64,000 bases of DNA, taken from positions 51,592,501 to 51,656,500 of the forward strand of contig CM076143.1 of the NCBI GenBank assembly GCA_038025085.1, read 5' to 3'. A program made the position numbers and the translations under genes. Under the pieces are notes generated by a model. That model saw only the letters and a list, made by a program, of their open reading frames with translations. It did not search any database and had not been told where the DNA came from. Source of the stretch: Tetragonia tetragonoides (taxonomy: Eukaryota; Streptophyta; Magnoliopsida; Caryophyllales; Aizoaceae). Every line of letters starts with the position of its first letter. The stretch's first letter is position 1. This document shows, piece after piece, positions 23,801 through 37,060 of the stretch.

Positions 23801-26800
23801 AGAATACAAAAAGGAGGACAAGGTATCCTCATAAACTGAAGTCCATATTTTATGAGATTATACACCTCTTCGTTTGCTAGGTTTGTGAGTTTGCTTCATT
23901 TTTTTCTTCTGATGGATTTCTCACTTGTTATAAATTAAGGGGCCATTTGTTCAAGGCTAGCTTGTGTATCAGATACAGACATGAGAAAAGGGCTGTAATA
24001 ATAGACTTGTTTAATTCCCATTCTGTTTGTTGTTTAAGATGTTTAGTTGGAGCAGAAAATACGCTGGCTCCCACCAATCTTCCTCTTCTCCCATCTCACC
24101 ATTCTGCCACCCCCCCTACTGACTTTTAAGCTAATCCCTGATCCACCTTACATGCACTGCCATCAAAGGGCCCAAAATTGGAGCTGCTTGCTTCCGTGCC
24201 CAAAAAAGGAAGCAGAATCGTAATCTGTCTAAGTCTTGGATTCATGTAGATGATGCTGTTTAAGCTCTTTCTTTGGTCTGGTAAGGTGTCAATTTACTTA
24301 TCTTGGGGTCCCTCTTAGGGGGAATAGTCTTTTGGGGATTCTGTGGTGTCTAGGACTGTAGGGTGATTTAGCGTTAGATGGTTGGAGATGGGTGTTTTTA
24401 TTTTGCTTCGGGGGCTGGGTGGGGGGGGGGGAGAGAATCAGGATACTCCAATCTTGTCTTGGTAGTATCCCTCCTTACACTTTTCCCTCTTCAGGATTCC
24501 TGTTGGCGTAGCGACACGGTTGGAGAAAACAATGAGGGATTTGTGGTCTGGAATTGGAGAGAGTAGGAGGGACCATCTTGTCAATTGGGATTAGGTGTGT
24601 AGACCTAGGTCAGAAGGGCTGGGTTTTGGTTGTTTGGTGCCTAAGAACATCTCACTGGTGGGTGGGTTAGTGGTGGTGCCGCTTCTCTTTGGTGACCGCT
24701 GCTCTATGACACCGAGTTATCAAGAGGATGTACAGCCTTCAGGTGCTCGCATTGCTTCGACTGTCTCCCGTGGCTCCTGGAAAATTCATTTGTTAGGTAT
24801 CGTTTTTCTTCTTTCCTTTGGGGGAAATTGTCATGGAATTCTTGGAGGATGCTTGGAATGGGGATACTCTATTCTCTTCCATCTTTCATCAGGGTTACCA
24901 GTTATCCACGACCCGTAATGCACCTGCTATTGATTTCTACTCATCTACTGTGCATAATGCACTTGTTATTGACTTCTTCTCAAATCATGGGATCTCCACT
25001 TCTAGAGTAATCCTGAGTGCGAATTAGGAGAAGTTAAATTTCCTCTCCCTACTTCAGATACCATTCAATTTATTGATTCTCTAGATTCTTGATTTGGAGT
25101 AGGGATCGTACTGGGGTCTTCTCTTGCAAATCCCTCCTCCATCACCTTAGCCTATCATTTCATTACCCTCCGTTTTCGGTTTCAAATATGATATGGAACC
25201 TTTAACGTGTGAACCTTTTGTTTGGACCATGGTTCTTTGGAAGGTTAACATTAATGACATATTGACATGTTGGTCGACCCTTTGTCCGGATATTTGTGTG
25301 ACGTGTCTGTGCACTGGTGAGGTGTAGTGAGTCTTCAGTGCATTTGTTCTTCCATTGTGACTTGGCTCAATCGTTGTTGTTGGGTGGAGTGGGTTTGCCT
25401 TGTGACTATTGCACAACATTTGTTTATATGGCATATCGATGTTGGTAAGGGAAAGGAGAATAACATACTTGGGTGGTGTGCGACGATGGTAATTCTCGAT
25501 TCTTTGCAGGGAGAGGTCCCATTTGAAGGACTTAGTTTGGGACTGGGTGTTGTATTTGACTTCACTATGAAGAGTATGAATTAAAGCAGCGGGTGCTTTT
25601 AAAGGGGTGTCACTTACTGACATCCAGCTTTTCTCGTAATTAGATACTTTCTTAGGAATTCTTGTCCTCTTATGTTGTCTCTTTCTTCAGATTATAAATT
25701 CATTATACATATGTTTTTATTTTCCTTATCTGACAAAGAAACTCCACGTACACCGTTTAAGGGAAGCCTTTCCTAATCATGACCCTCTCCAAGAAATTTG
25801 AGCAGATCTATCATATGCCTTCTCTAAATTGAGCTCAAGGGAAATAGCCCTTCCTCCGGTCCTTTTGACATCCTCCAAATGCCTCTTTGGCGATCAAAAT
25901 CGTGTCCAGGATTTTTGTCCCTGAAAAACATTATTGTGGAGAGAAGAAATAGTCCCTCTGATGACTTGACCCAGTTTGCTTATTAAGAATCTTATAGACA
26001 CTAGTAACTAACCTGATAGGCCTAAAGTACCTCACCCTTAAAGACCAATTCTTTTTGGGGACTTGATAATGAAAGTGGAGTCTCCTGCAAATCACTAATA
26101 AAATAAAATGTACAAGGTATGGAATTTGTTGGACTCTAAAAGTAATTAGGACAAGAAGAACTTGAGGATTGCCAAAATTTGTGGAATGGGATCAGAATAA
26201 GGCACATCATTTAGTATGTACTGACTTACATCCATACTCAATGGTCAATACCACTTGGAGTGGAAATCTTTGATGGGGGAAAGTTGTGGTTAGTAAGTGA
26301 AGATGAGGGTATTTGACGTGATGCATGTTCCTTTCAGAATCCCGTTGCAACTCTTCTTATCTTGAGTATGAAAATTTGGTTAGCAAAGTTAGCAAGGCTT
26401 TGACCCTTGATTGCTCCACAAGGTTGATTACTTGATATGTGATAACTTGTCCCTCTCATTGTTTGGGACCATGTGGTCTATTTGGCCTTCCTTTGGGCTA
26501 AGGCGGCGGGTGCTTTTAAGGGCATCCCGCTTACCTTTGTACAGCTCCATTGGCAAGATTTGTAGATTCTTTTGATTGCATTTGAGGATGTTATCCTCTT
26601 TTTGTATTATTTACAGATTGATTAATAAAATTTTTCCTTTAAAAAAAATAACTTGTCCCTCTCATCTAAGGGGGGCACAACATATGCCCTGAAGTGCCCT
26701 CTGTACAATTTCTGGTACCTAGTCTGGTGTGGCTTCCTTTTCCGGTTGTCTTGCCATCGTCATATAAATGATCACGAAAATATACCTTATACAAGAAATG

Positions 26801-29800
26801 ACCTGTTTACCGAAAAGTAATTAATTCAATAGAGAAAATTCCCATCTCTTCTCTCCTCTTTCACCTGCTCCTCACTCTTAACCTAGAGCAACTTGTCATG
26901 ATTACTACCTTCAAGCAATCTCTCTCTCCTGTCAAAGATAAAATATGGTCTTTTAGATTAATTCTAAAATGTAAGAAACTTTTAAATTTCAAATGACGCA
27001 TATAGGTTTCTGTTATATATAGTGATCGCACAAAAGATGACCTATATTAACATGCTTCCAGCCTTAGTATGCTTATCACTTGAGAAGGAGAGGGAAGAGA
27101 AGGGTTGTTGGTAGCGAGAAGTAGGGAGGGAAAAGGTTGGGAAGGGAAATTTTAGCGACTGAATAGAGTGGATTGGGGATTATTTTTCATGACATAGAGG
27201 AGAGAGACTGATATAGGTTTTTAAAGGTACGGCCTGATTAAAATGGTGGGAGAAAGGGGTGAGATTTTTTTAGATAAAAAAAGATGTACAGTACTGATAG
27301 GGCAGAGCAGACAAGGTGTTTACAGTTAAGAGGACAATAAGTCCTTACACAGAAGTCTAATTACAAAAACCCCCAATGCCGCTGGAGGTTTGTAAACCCC
27401 TTTAAACTCCCCTGATACCTGTAACAGTTCAATTAAAATAGTGGGAGAAGGTGATGTTGTTGCAGAGTTGCAGTGGTTTAGTTATTTGATGGGGAAAATG
27501 TGGTCACATAGTCACTCCACCATAGTATAGAGCACAAGCTCCATTAAAACACTTACGTGGAGCAGAGTGGAGAAGTAGAGAATAAAGGTAGGTGTAAGGT
27601 GTCTGCCACCTTTATTAGGAATGAAGAGATGCTTTAGTAGTTAGGCGTATACTCCAATCGTGAGGTTAAGGGTTCGATTCTTGTATCAGCTTTTGGCGCT
27701 CCGCTATATCCAAAAGAAGTGTCTGCCACTTTCATAAGTTGTGCCTTTTCTTAATCGTTTATTGTTTCATAGTGTCTTGTTCTTGTGGTTTTTCGAAAGT
27801 TTTTGTAAAAGTTAATAGTGAGGCACCTTGTGAGAGGTCAATCTACCTTCATTGTTAATTTGTTATTAATTCCTTTTATCCCTAACTCCCATGTTATCTG
27901 AAAAGTAAAAAAGACAATGATATACTTCCTCATTAGTGGATGACACTCGGTGTATTTTGATTTTAGCTTTTTATAAGTTTGTTGCTTGAGTGATTGAGAA
28001 TCCACTTCCTTCATTGATGTCGGCTATAAATGATCGAAATCCACTAATGACGAGGTAACATCAATAGAATCGTAGCCATATGTTATCATTTAGCAAGGAA
28101 AATAGATTTTGGTTTTTGTGGAATTTACTCACCTTTCCATAATGTTCCAGGACCATCTTCGATGTTGAAATTGATAGCTTTGAGGAAAAACCATGGAAAT
28201 ATCCTGGTGTAGATGTATCAGACTTTTTCAATTTCGGCCTGAATGAGGACAGCTGGAAGGAGTACTGCAAACAGTTGGTCAGTGGATCTTCCTCTTATTG
28301 TTCTGCTCTTAATTTATCCTTTCTCTCCCTTTTTTGGTTTTTGGAGGACATTAATCAGCCAAGGAATCAACGCTAGTAAAAATTCTAACTGATATGAAGG
28401 TGCCATATATAGCAGCCTAGCAGGCAATAGAACAATGTAGTTTGACAAAATGGTGATACAGTGGTTAAGTGCTTAAGAGGAGGGTCTGAGTGTAACATTG
28501 ACATTTTGTTTATCCAGGAACAACTACGCTTAGAGTCCACAATGCAAAGCAGAATTCGTGTATATGAGAGCGGCCGTGCAGAACAGGTGACTGCTCTCTT
28601 GAGCCTGGACTTTATTTCCAGTCAATTGATAGAGAAGCTTATATTCTTTATTTTGATTTCAGGAGTACGATCCAGATTTGCCTCCAGAACTAGCAGCAGC
28701 TGCTGGTATTCATGATTCTTCAACTGAAAATGCAGATATGGTAAAAAGAGATGGTGGACTGGGTGATCTAGCTAAAGGAACTGTACGTGCACGTCCGCCA
28801 TTGGTATGTACTGCTCTTGGTTATTTATGCTTTTCTTCTGATAGATATACGTGTTTACTGGGCCTTTATCTCTCTTTTTCAGCCGACCGGAAGAGCCATT
28901 CAAGTAGAGACTGGCTACGGAGAACGTCTTCCCTCTGTTGATACTCGACCACAACGGCCTCGTGAGTCAGACTCAGTTATTGAGGTAAATAGTTATTACT
29001 CATTGCAAGGCTTCCCTTGTGCTGTGTTGTAATTTATTATGTCTTACCTTTATTTTTCGACACCATCAGTATTGATGAAAGGGTACTTGGCCAAAAGATT
29101 GTGTTGCAGGATTCCAAGGATGATGAATCCCCTGAAAATGGTGCCGCAGAGGATCCAGTAAATCATTCTGTGAGAGAGGCTGACAAGGTTGACGTGGTTG
29201 ATGAAGATGCTCCTCAAGATGGGGACGAATATTTTGACGGATATCCTAGATCATGTGCTGGTACAAAAGAGGATGTTGCTGGGAAAAGGTCTCCAGCCAT
29301 TAGTACTCCGCAGGATGACATGCACAGGGAGGACATGGATGGATCTTCACCTCAAAGAACTTCCAGTGACTACCATTCTGGTTCAAGAGGTCATGCTCCT
29401 ACCAAGAATGTTGGTTCACCATACGAGGAGAGGTACGAGTTCGATGTGATCATGTCTTTACTTTTACCTTTCTCATTTGTTTTTCTCCGTCGTGGTTTTC
29501 TGCTAGCACAATTGTCCCATTACCCTTTTCGAGGACCAAAGGTATCTCACATCCTAATTCACATTGCTATGTTGCGTTGTTGCATGACATGGAATTCAAA
29601 GTGAAACTGATAGTCTTTATTGTAGTTGGTGTGCACAAGATTCCAAATTGATAGTGCCTTCTATCTTGTTCAGCCTTCCCTTCCATTGTTCCTCAGTTGC
29701 AATTTATTTGAACCGATGCTATGACTCTTTCATGTGTGTGATGCAGTGTTGCTATAGATATTGTAAGATATTGGTTGGTAATTTTGAGTGCTTACGTATT

Positions 29801-32800
29801 TCTTATGTGTATACTGCATTTATTAAAGATGTTCACTCGTTTTGTTTTTGGTTCTTTAGGGGAGCTTCCCTGGACTACCCAACTTGAATAGAATTAAATC
29901 TATAATAATAGCTTAATAGGGAATGCTTCACGAGAAAAGCTGTCTGAAGTACTCTGAATGGCTGACAAATGTTTTGTCTAGCTTATGTATGGTTATCTCT
30001 ATTGGTTTTCATAGATAGTTTTTTCACCGGCCATTCACTCGAAATGGAGATCATGTTCGACTTATGTGTCCATCTCTAATCTCTCTCTTTGCAGGTGGAC
30101 CAAGGGAAATGCACTTGAGAGCTCCCCTCATATGTCTTCAGGTGAGAGCAGAAGATCCCCTGATTATGAGCAAGAAGGTTCCATTGAGAGCCTGGAAGGC
30201 AAGCACAGTCCTGTGTTGTCTCCTAAACCTGTGGAAGATGCTTGGGAGCCAAGTTTGGAAAGAAAAGTTCTTCCAGAAGACGATGTTTCAGCTGATGAGA
30301 AGCCTGAAAAGGTGGAAGACATTATTGCGGTTGTTTCTGCTAATACCTCAAAGGACAAGCATAAGCTGCATTCTACAAAACAAGAAAAGGTGACTTCTCG
30401 TGTTGAGCCACCAGCAACTAAAGAACATGATGGGGGTGAAATTAAGGCCTCTAGGAGTAGTGACAATAGTAAGGCAACAGGAAGCAGCAGAGATCATCAA
30501 AAGTGGCGTGAAGGTGTTGATGAGGAAGTTATGCAAAATGGGCGTTCCACCTATGTGGGGGACCTCAAGAGGCACCGTGGTGAAGGTGGACTTGATGCTA
30601 GAAGAAAAGATCGGGATGGGAGAATAGAAGTGGAGAGAAATTACACATCGACAAAAGGAAGAGAGGAATATTATTCTCATCGAGATTGGGATCCCTATGC
30701 GGCCAACCATTTCTATCTGAAATCAGAGGGTCTGGACCGGAGAAAAGAAAGGGATTACTCCGAGGTTAGCTGGCAAAGGCGAGAAGAAGAAGCACATGGC
30801 CGGAGGGTTAGATCTGAAGATATTAGAAAGCAGGACCGTGCTGATGAAATGGTATCGAGGCACAAGGGTAAGGTGAGAGAAACTGAAAGAAGTGAAAAAG
30901 ATGAATATCTTCATTCAAGAAAACTGTTGGATAATGGAAGTTGGAGAGGTTATCATGACAAAGATGCAGGGTTGCGTTACAGGGAAAAGGATGATAGTTT
31001 GAAGAGTCGGCTAGAGATCCTAGATGATCATCATAGCAAGAGAAGGAAAGATGATGAGCATGTGAGGAGGGACTTTGTCGAAAAAGAAGACATGTTGCTA
31101 GCCTACCGAGAGAGTAGCACTACTCGTCGAAAGCGAGACAGAGATGATATTTCAAGTCATCGGAAGAGAGATGATCAATCAAGGGTAAGGGACAACATGG
31201 ATGATCACCATGCTGTTAGAGTTAAGGATGAAGTTTGGGGGCAGAGGGAGAGGGGGGAGCAGCAAAGGGAGAGGGATGAATGGTATAGGCCAAAACAATC
31301 TTATGAAGAAAGTATCTCCAGAAGGGAGAGAGACGATGGTCGTAATTCTATTAGGAGCAGTAGGAATGTAGAAGAAAAAACATGGGTTGGCCATGCTCGT
31401 GGAAAAGAGGAGTACAAGGGCCATGATAAAGACATGGGAAGGCATGGTGAGCAACTTAGTAGAAGGGACCGGGTAGAGGAGGAGACTAGTTTGCAGCATA
31501 GGGGAAATGAGGATGTCTACGCACGTGGAAATCAATATGGTAGCGAGGGGAAAAGGTCAAGGCAAGAAAGGTCCAGCACTCGAAGTGATCGTCCCGTTCA
31601 TGCTTCAGATAACCAGAGGGTGCACGAGAAAAAGCATAAAGATAACATGAGGAAGGCTAGAGAGTCGGAAGGCACCTCAGGCCCGTCCAAGAGACATCAA
31701 GGAGAAAAAGGTGTTGCAAATGAGATGGTATGTTCTATATCAAATATCTCATCTTTGGTTGTTCATAGTCAAGCAGAAGTGCCTTGTTTAAATTAGAATT
31801 GGTAGGAATTAGTCAAGCAGAAGTGCCTTGTTTAAATTAGAATTGGTAGGAATTAGTCAAGCAGAAGTGCCTTGTTTAAATTAGAATTGGTAGGAACTAA
31901 ATCCCAACACTTTTGAGGGGAATAGCTTCCTTGTAACTGGGTGGGTAAAGATTATTGAAATGTGATGCATGTGAGCTACTGATACTTGCTACATAACCAC
32001 TTAAAATGTTCGATCAGTGTTTGTTTGCCAGACTGATAATAATTATGAATGTCCTTGTCTGCAATGAATCAGCTATTGAATTATGTCTCCTTCATGAATT
32101 TATTTTATTTTTACTTATATATTGATGCAGCTTTCATGTATAGTTTGTTTCTGGTCATGTTATTTCCACCCATTGTTGAGCAGTATGTCTGTTTTCCCTT
32201 ATAAAGCGAGGGAGGTAGATCAAGTGTCATGCATGACAAAATTGGGTACACCATTTGAAATATCTTGGGAACTGAAGACAAGCTATTTGATATTAAAAAG
32301 CACTTGAATCAGCATTTGCATCTGGCTTTAAGTTTGGCTAAGGTCCTTGAAGTCGTGTAATTTCTCTCCGTCTTATGTTGTCTATTGACTTCCCATGTGA
32401 GTTCTGCTTTTGTATTCAATAGACGGTTTCCATTTGCTAGGCTAATATGAAGGGCATGATTGAACAAACTGAGGCTAAGCGCGATATTCCAATGAACCGT
32501 ACTGGAGATGGCAGAGATGTATCCTCAGATGAAGAGCAGCATGATTCAAAGAGAGGGCGGTCCAAGCTGGAACGGTGGACAAGTCATAAAGAAAGGGATT
32601 ATGCCATCAACTCAAAGTTGGCATCCTCTTCGAAGATTAAGGACATCAGCAAAGATAAAACTGCTGGATCTGGGTCCTCAACTGGAGTTCAAGATGAATT
32701 ATCCAAGAAGGTAGAGGATTTTGATAGAAATCGAGCTTTGGCTGGAGGAGAAGGTGGAGATACTGAGGAAAAGGATGTCGATGGAAAGCATGTGGTTGAT

Positions 32801-32995
32801 GGCCAACTGGATACAGTTGAAAAACTGAAGAGGCGGAGTGAGCGCTTTAAGCTTCCATTGACAAGTGAGAAGGAGGCCATGGCAATCAAGAAAATCGAAA
32901 GTGAAGCTTTACCTCCCTCTCAGAACGAGACTCCTGCAAACTCCGAAGTTAAACACGAGCGGCCTCCCAGAAAAAGGAGATGGATCAGCAGCTAA
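20845..32995 (+). CDS. FIPS5: FIP1[V]-like pre-mRNA 3'-end processing factor
   Basis: Nine coding exons: 20845-21888, 23355-23584, 28151-28277, 28518-28586, 28663-28803, 28883-28984, 29110-29432, 30095-31727, 32441-32995. They join in phase to 1407 residues. The N-terminal third is acidic and Pro/Asn/Ser-rich with short MEDDDEFGDLYTDV start and EDDLQIVLND-type segments. The Fip1 motif follows at about residues 426-467 (PWKYPGVDVSDFFNFG). The long C-terminal half is rich in R/E/D/K/S dipeptides and ends in a basic RKRRWISS. Fip1 binds poly(A) polymerase, CPSF30 and U-rich RNA in the nuclear cleavage/polyadenylation complex; FIP1[V] of Arabidopsis is about 1200 residues, so this one is slightly long. 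Intron 2 (23585-28150) is full of LINE and SINE pieces. The first 300 bp upstream carry GA and CT runs. Confidence 0.95.
22370..22480 (-). repeat. L1-type LINE 3' tail with family A hairpin (FIPS5 intron 1)
   Basis: It contains GAGGACAAGGAGTCCTC, the hairpin that marks this LINE family's 3' end, preceded on the plus strand by an A/T-rich stretch. A poly(T) block at 22802-22830 nearby is also consistent with antisense retroposition. A short possible target repeat (CCAGTTAGT / CCAGTTGGT) flanks it. Confidence 0.5.
23761..23839 (-). mobile_element. 5'-truncated LINE tail with target duplication
   Basis: A 79-bp fragment in FIPS5 intron 2 is bracketed by AAGTCCATATTTTAT at 23746-23760 and 23839-23853. 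It starts with T-rich sequence (antisense poly-A side) and carries the hairpin GAGGACAAGGTATCCTC. This is the pattern left by target-primed reverse transcription. Confidence 0.8.
24480..25650 (+). mobile_element. L1-type LINE remnant, C-terminal reverse transcriptase region
   Basis: Translation of 24510-24680 gives MRDLWSGIGESRRDHLVNWD, a stop, then VCRPRSEGLGFG, the conserved stretch after the palm of plant L1 reverse transcriptases. Farther on (25160-25600) are the decayed zf-RVT-like Trp/Cys region and a GCGGGTGCTTTTAA phrase shared with the insertion at 26460. Stops and frameshifts are many. It lies in sense orientation inside FIPS5 intron 2. Confidence 0.8.
25741..26065 (-). mobile_element. 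L1-type LINE remnant, reverse transcriptase core, antisense
   Basis: On the minus strand the frames read NNVFQGQKS and, after a frameshift, VKRTGGRAISLELNLEKAYD, matching the F..G......A.E and K.D..KAYD blocks of plant L1 reverse transcriptase. Stops and frameshifts interrupt it. It is opposite in direction to the fragment just upstream, so at least two insertions or an inversion occurred. Confidence 0.75.
26460..26647 (+). mobile_element. 5'-truncated LINE insertion with 18-bp target duplication
   Basis: The target duplication ATAACTTGTCCCTCTCAT is perfect at 26442-26459 and 26648-26665. The insert ends in AATAAAATTTTTCCTTT and a run of A, and carries the family A hairpin (GAGGATGTTATCCTC) 60 bp before the end. 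It shows directly that the hairpin belongs to the LINE 3' UTR. Confidence 0.9.
27262..27431 (-). mobile_element. LINE 3' end with target duplication, antisense
   Basis: The flanks share ATTAAAATGGTGGGAGAA-like sequence at 27238-27261 and 27432-27454 with a few mismatches. The T-rich side is at the left and the hairpin GAGGACAATAAGTCCT lies inside, so the insertion is antisense to FIPS5. Confidence 0.7.
27615..27717 (+). mobile_element. tRNA-derived SINE-like insertion
   Basis: It carries a tRNA-like head (TTTAGTAGTTAGGCG) and a B box (GGTTCGATTC) at about the right spacing. The flanks share GTGTCTGCCAC followed by CTTT/TTTC (27600-27614 and 27718-27735), a probable target duplication. Confidence 0.65.
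31767..31898. repeat. 44-bp minisatellite, three copies, in FIPS5 intron 8
   Basis: Copies at 31767-31810, 31811-31854 and 31855-31898 are identical except for one base in the last (AACT for AATT). Each holds GCAGAAGTGCCTTGTTTAAA. The array starts 40 bp past the exon 8 donor. Confidence 0.95.
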
Positions 32996-35001
32996 AGCGT
33001 GAAGTGTATTTATCTGTGGTCACTTGTTGCGTAGCTTCTGGATTGGCTTCTGTTTGAGCAGGCCATTTCCAGTATGATCCTCTGATGTGTGGGAATCAAA
33101 CTACAGTGTGGCATCTTAAGATTTGGGACAATATGCTGGTGGAGTAATTGGTTCTTTCTATTCATCCCTCATAGATGCTTAATTTAACTGTAATTTGTAA
33201 ATACTGAAATGTAATAGTGATATCCAATTAACATTGATGGTATTGGAGGCACACCGTTGTTTTTGTGCTTCCATAAATGAGACTGTTAAGTCTGTTAGCT
33301 GTTGATGCCATAAAGGACCGACTTCCAGGAACGAACATCTTCTGATGGGAAGAACGCTGCGCAAGAGCTACCGGCTAGGATGGATACTGTAAGCATCTCC
33401 TCAGAAATCGTCCTCAAATTGTTACACACAGATGGAGTCAGAAAATCTGCAAGTTCTGCTCGTTTTTGAGGGAGACAAGCTTTGCAGAGATGGCTGGAGT
33501 GAGAGGATTATGGTTACTTTTCTGTACTAGTATTTGTAGTATTGTTACAGTAAATTTTGTTTTAAAGACTCCTTTCACTGATAACCAATGTTAGTCATGT
33601 TACACATTTGAAAGTTCCGTCTATATAGTCAACAATATACGAGTACGAGTTACTGAAAGAATACAAAGTAATACAACAGAAAGGTAGCTTCGGAGAATAT
33701 TACCTTCTACTTTCTGATGATGTCCAGCAGTCCAGCAACATCATGCTGTAGCAAGAAAGTATGTCAATGACTTGTCGTGGTATTCTTCTCATTTTGTTTG
33801 TAACTTTCAGCAGTTTAATTCTTTCGAAAACGCTTGATAGCGAAAAATCTCGACAAAAGAAAAAAGGAAAAAAAAACACACAACAGAAAAGGAACTGTTG
33901 GTTATGCAGAAGGTTTTAGGACAGTTTACTTAAAACCAAAGGTTTGGTTTTCGGTTTTCTCTATTCTCTTCCCTGCATTTAATCTTATGAATCCAGAGTT
34001 TTTACTTGGTTTCCCATTATTGTCTGAGGTACTCCCCTAATGGATTGAGCTAGAGTTGGGCTTCTCCATTTGCTCGTTGCTGCCGTCGTTTAGCTCGGCT
34101 CATAGTGGCCGAACACGTTAATTATGAGTGTATAAAATGTTTGGGTACCAAAATACCCTCCCGAGACACCAAGTGCCCTCTTAGTCAACATAGACATTGT
34201 AGAGGGTCGGGTCGGTAAGCCAAAATCCAAGTGTTATAATCCACAATATAGGCATCGGGAAGGCTCGGGAACAAGGTTGTTACTATGGAACCATTGTCAT
34301 AAGGGACCCGCGGGGTTATGAGAGACACTGGAGATCGATTATCGAGTCCCAAAGAGCCTTTTAATCTTTGATGACCTTTGAATGTGACCCACTTTTATTA
34401 TAGGCTTATATGTTATAAGCCTTCCCCCTCCCTGTGATGTAACAGCCTATAGGTCGGCTTTCTTGCCTTGTAAAAAAAATAACAGCTTTTTTTTTCCTTC
34501 CTCTTTTTTCACAAAATTGTTTTAAGAGTATGTTTGACATCTATCGATAATATGTTGCATGGATATTCCATTATAATCACTCTTGATAGTACCGGCGAAC
34601 CAAACAGATTTTAGCGTACAAATTTCCTCAATAATAGACAACTTTCAATCTATTAGTTCTTATACATACTCAGGTAGTCTATAATTACGTTTCCAACCAA
34701 TTTATTTCATAGCGTATATGTTTCTCACACGAAATTGCTTTGAAAAGTAGTTGTTCAGATTAGTAACAAATGGGGTTTTCTTTTAGTAAAATACAAGTCG
34801 AATGATGATTTAGATTAACTCACCTAATTTAAATAACACCTTTCATAAAATAAAAAAATAAAAACTTGTAAATTCACTGTCGAGATATAGTTTGTAAATT
34901 AGTGAGCTGCACTTTTTTCAGAAGCCATTTTAAGCTTCATCAGTTGTAAATATACTGGTGAATGATGCATATTATCTCTGTATACTCGCACAAGTATACA
35001 A

Positions 35002-35033
<32 letters not shown>

Positions 35034-36090
35034 AAAAGCCCTCCTCCCTTGCAATGTTTTAATACGATAACATTGAATAGAAAAACTCCCAAGTATGTTT
35101 GTTACCATTTAGTGTACAATATAGTAGGTAGTCTCTGTTCTCTTACATGGATAAAACTTCTTTTTTTTTGAAATGGATAAAACTAATTTGAAATTCGTAT
35201 GTGCAACCAGGGGGTAGAAAAAGGACCTGATGTCATACTGTCATGAGTTCAAATTCATACACCATAAGCAAAATACTTCTATTGTTAGATTTGCAATTCT
35301 CATAGATTAGTGCATAAATAACTCATCCTTGAACTTACTCCCTAGTACACTTAATCAAGCAGCAGCTTCTTTCTTCAGAAGAAATTTTTTATAATTAACA
35401 AAAAAAATAGAATTTCTTTTTTATAATCAAATTTAACCGTCTTACAATCGAGGGATGCATAATAGCAGACAAAATGAAGATTGCATGATACAATATAGTA
35501 CCAGAGACGATGGTGTCATTCTTTATCCACAGAAAGTGACCAACCGTGTACTCAGAACTGATCTAAAGCAGTGTAATAAAGTTTCAAAGTAAATATATAA
35601 GGAACTCAAATCAAAAATATTAAAGTCGGCAACATAGTGAGGCATGAAACAAATCAATTAAGTCAGCAGAATACCAGCCTAAAGCATCAAATCAAGACTT
35701 CTATGAGGAACCAAGACAGAAAAAGTATCTCACTAAGGTATACTAGCATTTTCCCACAGGAATCAAGTCGCGGATCTGCTTGCTAATAGAAATCCCAACA
35801 TGTTCAGGGATATTGTTGAATTGGATTATCCATGTAATTCAGTTATGATAGCCTTCAAGGCAGACCTTAGGGGAGCCTATTTCCCTCGCTACACTCGTAC
35901 AGTCGTACTGTTATGTAATATTTTGAACTATTCAGTAGCACCAAAAAAAAGCATTTATCCTACCTGATGTCCTCCCAATATTGTCCCTTTCCTCATCGCC
36001 AATCTTCATTTTATACTTGGCCAGTGGGATATGAACCTCCATGACCAAGCATGAGTATAAAGAGGCCAGAGCAGTAAAGTGGTACAGCAA
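32996..36090. other. FIPS5 3' UTR and intergenic DNA
   Basis: No coding exon found. A poly(A) stretch of about 37 bases lies at 34999-35037. The moderately GC-rich part at 34080-34480 ends in GTAAAAAAAATAAC and could be an old retroposon, but I find no target duplication. A tRNA B-box-like GAGTTCAAATTC occurs near 35250. Confidence 0.4.
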
Positions 36091-36099
36091 TGCCTTGTG

Positions 36100-37060
36100 G
36101 CAGTAAAATGCTCATGACCAGTTTCTTACTAGCAAAATGTTCCTAAAATCATTTGAGCAACCCCTTTCCCCTAAGGATACAAACTTCAATGATAGTTGTA
36201 CCAGCAATAAACCATGCATCCTAATTATATTGTTGCATACCAAACTTGCTCCTAGTGACCCGGTGCCATAAAATATCCCAGGAAGATGCCACAACCACTT
36301 GCCCATAAGAGCAGCATTCTTGGAGACCATCTCCATCCTCCTAAGTCTCAAGCCCAGTTATTGGCTATTGCCTCATGAAATTTTTCCCAAAATGGACACT
36401 GGTATGGAAGTTCCTAAGGTCCTTCACCAATTTTTCCCTCCTCCTTGAGTAAACCTTGAGAGCCACTTGTACTTGATTTTCTTTCCCCAAGTTATCCAGA
36501 TTCCAGAGTATAGCCTGGAGATACAAGTTGTCAGCAGTTCTCGCCAATGCATAATCTAGCCTTCCCCGAGGAAAGTGGGTACGACAGAGGGAGTTGTACC
36601 TTCAAGTAACATTGTGCACCCTCCCCAGATGTCTAGGCATGGAGGTGGGATCAAAGAGATTGGACTATCCCACATTCAGAAGTTTAACCTCCCCCAAAAT
36701 ATTTGTACTTATTTTCACCCATTTGTTCCCTTTGCAAAATTTCAATTAGGAGCCCCTCGTCCCATCGAACAGACTCAAAAGACCATCTCCATCCTCCTAA
36801 TTCTGAAGTCCAGTTATTGCCTCATAAAGTTTTACCACATCAGAGTCAATACCCAAATATTTTTGGAGTCTATTATGGACCTCTTTAAGTGGAACAAGCA
36901 CCTTAGCCCCAGAATCCACATAAAGAACCTTCTCAAATCTCAACCTCAGCAACCCAAGTCCCAAACAAACAAATAAACAAATAGCTCCTGGACTTTCTAG
37001 TAATTTCTGGCCTCCAACCATTGACTTAGGAAGACTCAATTTAGAACCTAGCCATTAACT
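36100..37060 (-). mobile_element. L1-type LINE remnant
   Basis: The minus strand reads LRLRRMEMVSKNAALMGKWL, a stock motif of the plant L1 region after the reverse transcriptase. A second decayed copy of the same boundary (the phrase GACCATCTCCATCCTCCTAA) recurs at 36326 and 36781, so two fragments of one family are joined. Stops are frequent. No gene lies from 37061 to 38135 that I can support. Confidence 0.7.
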
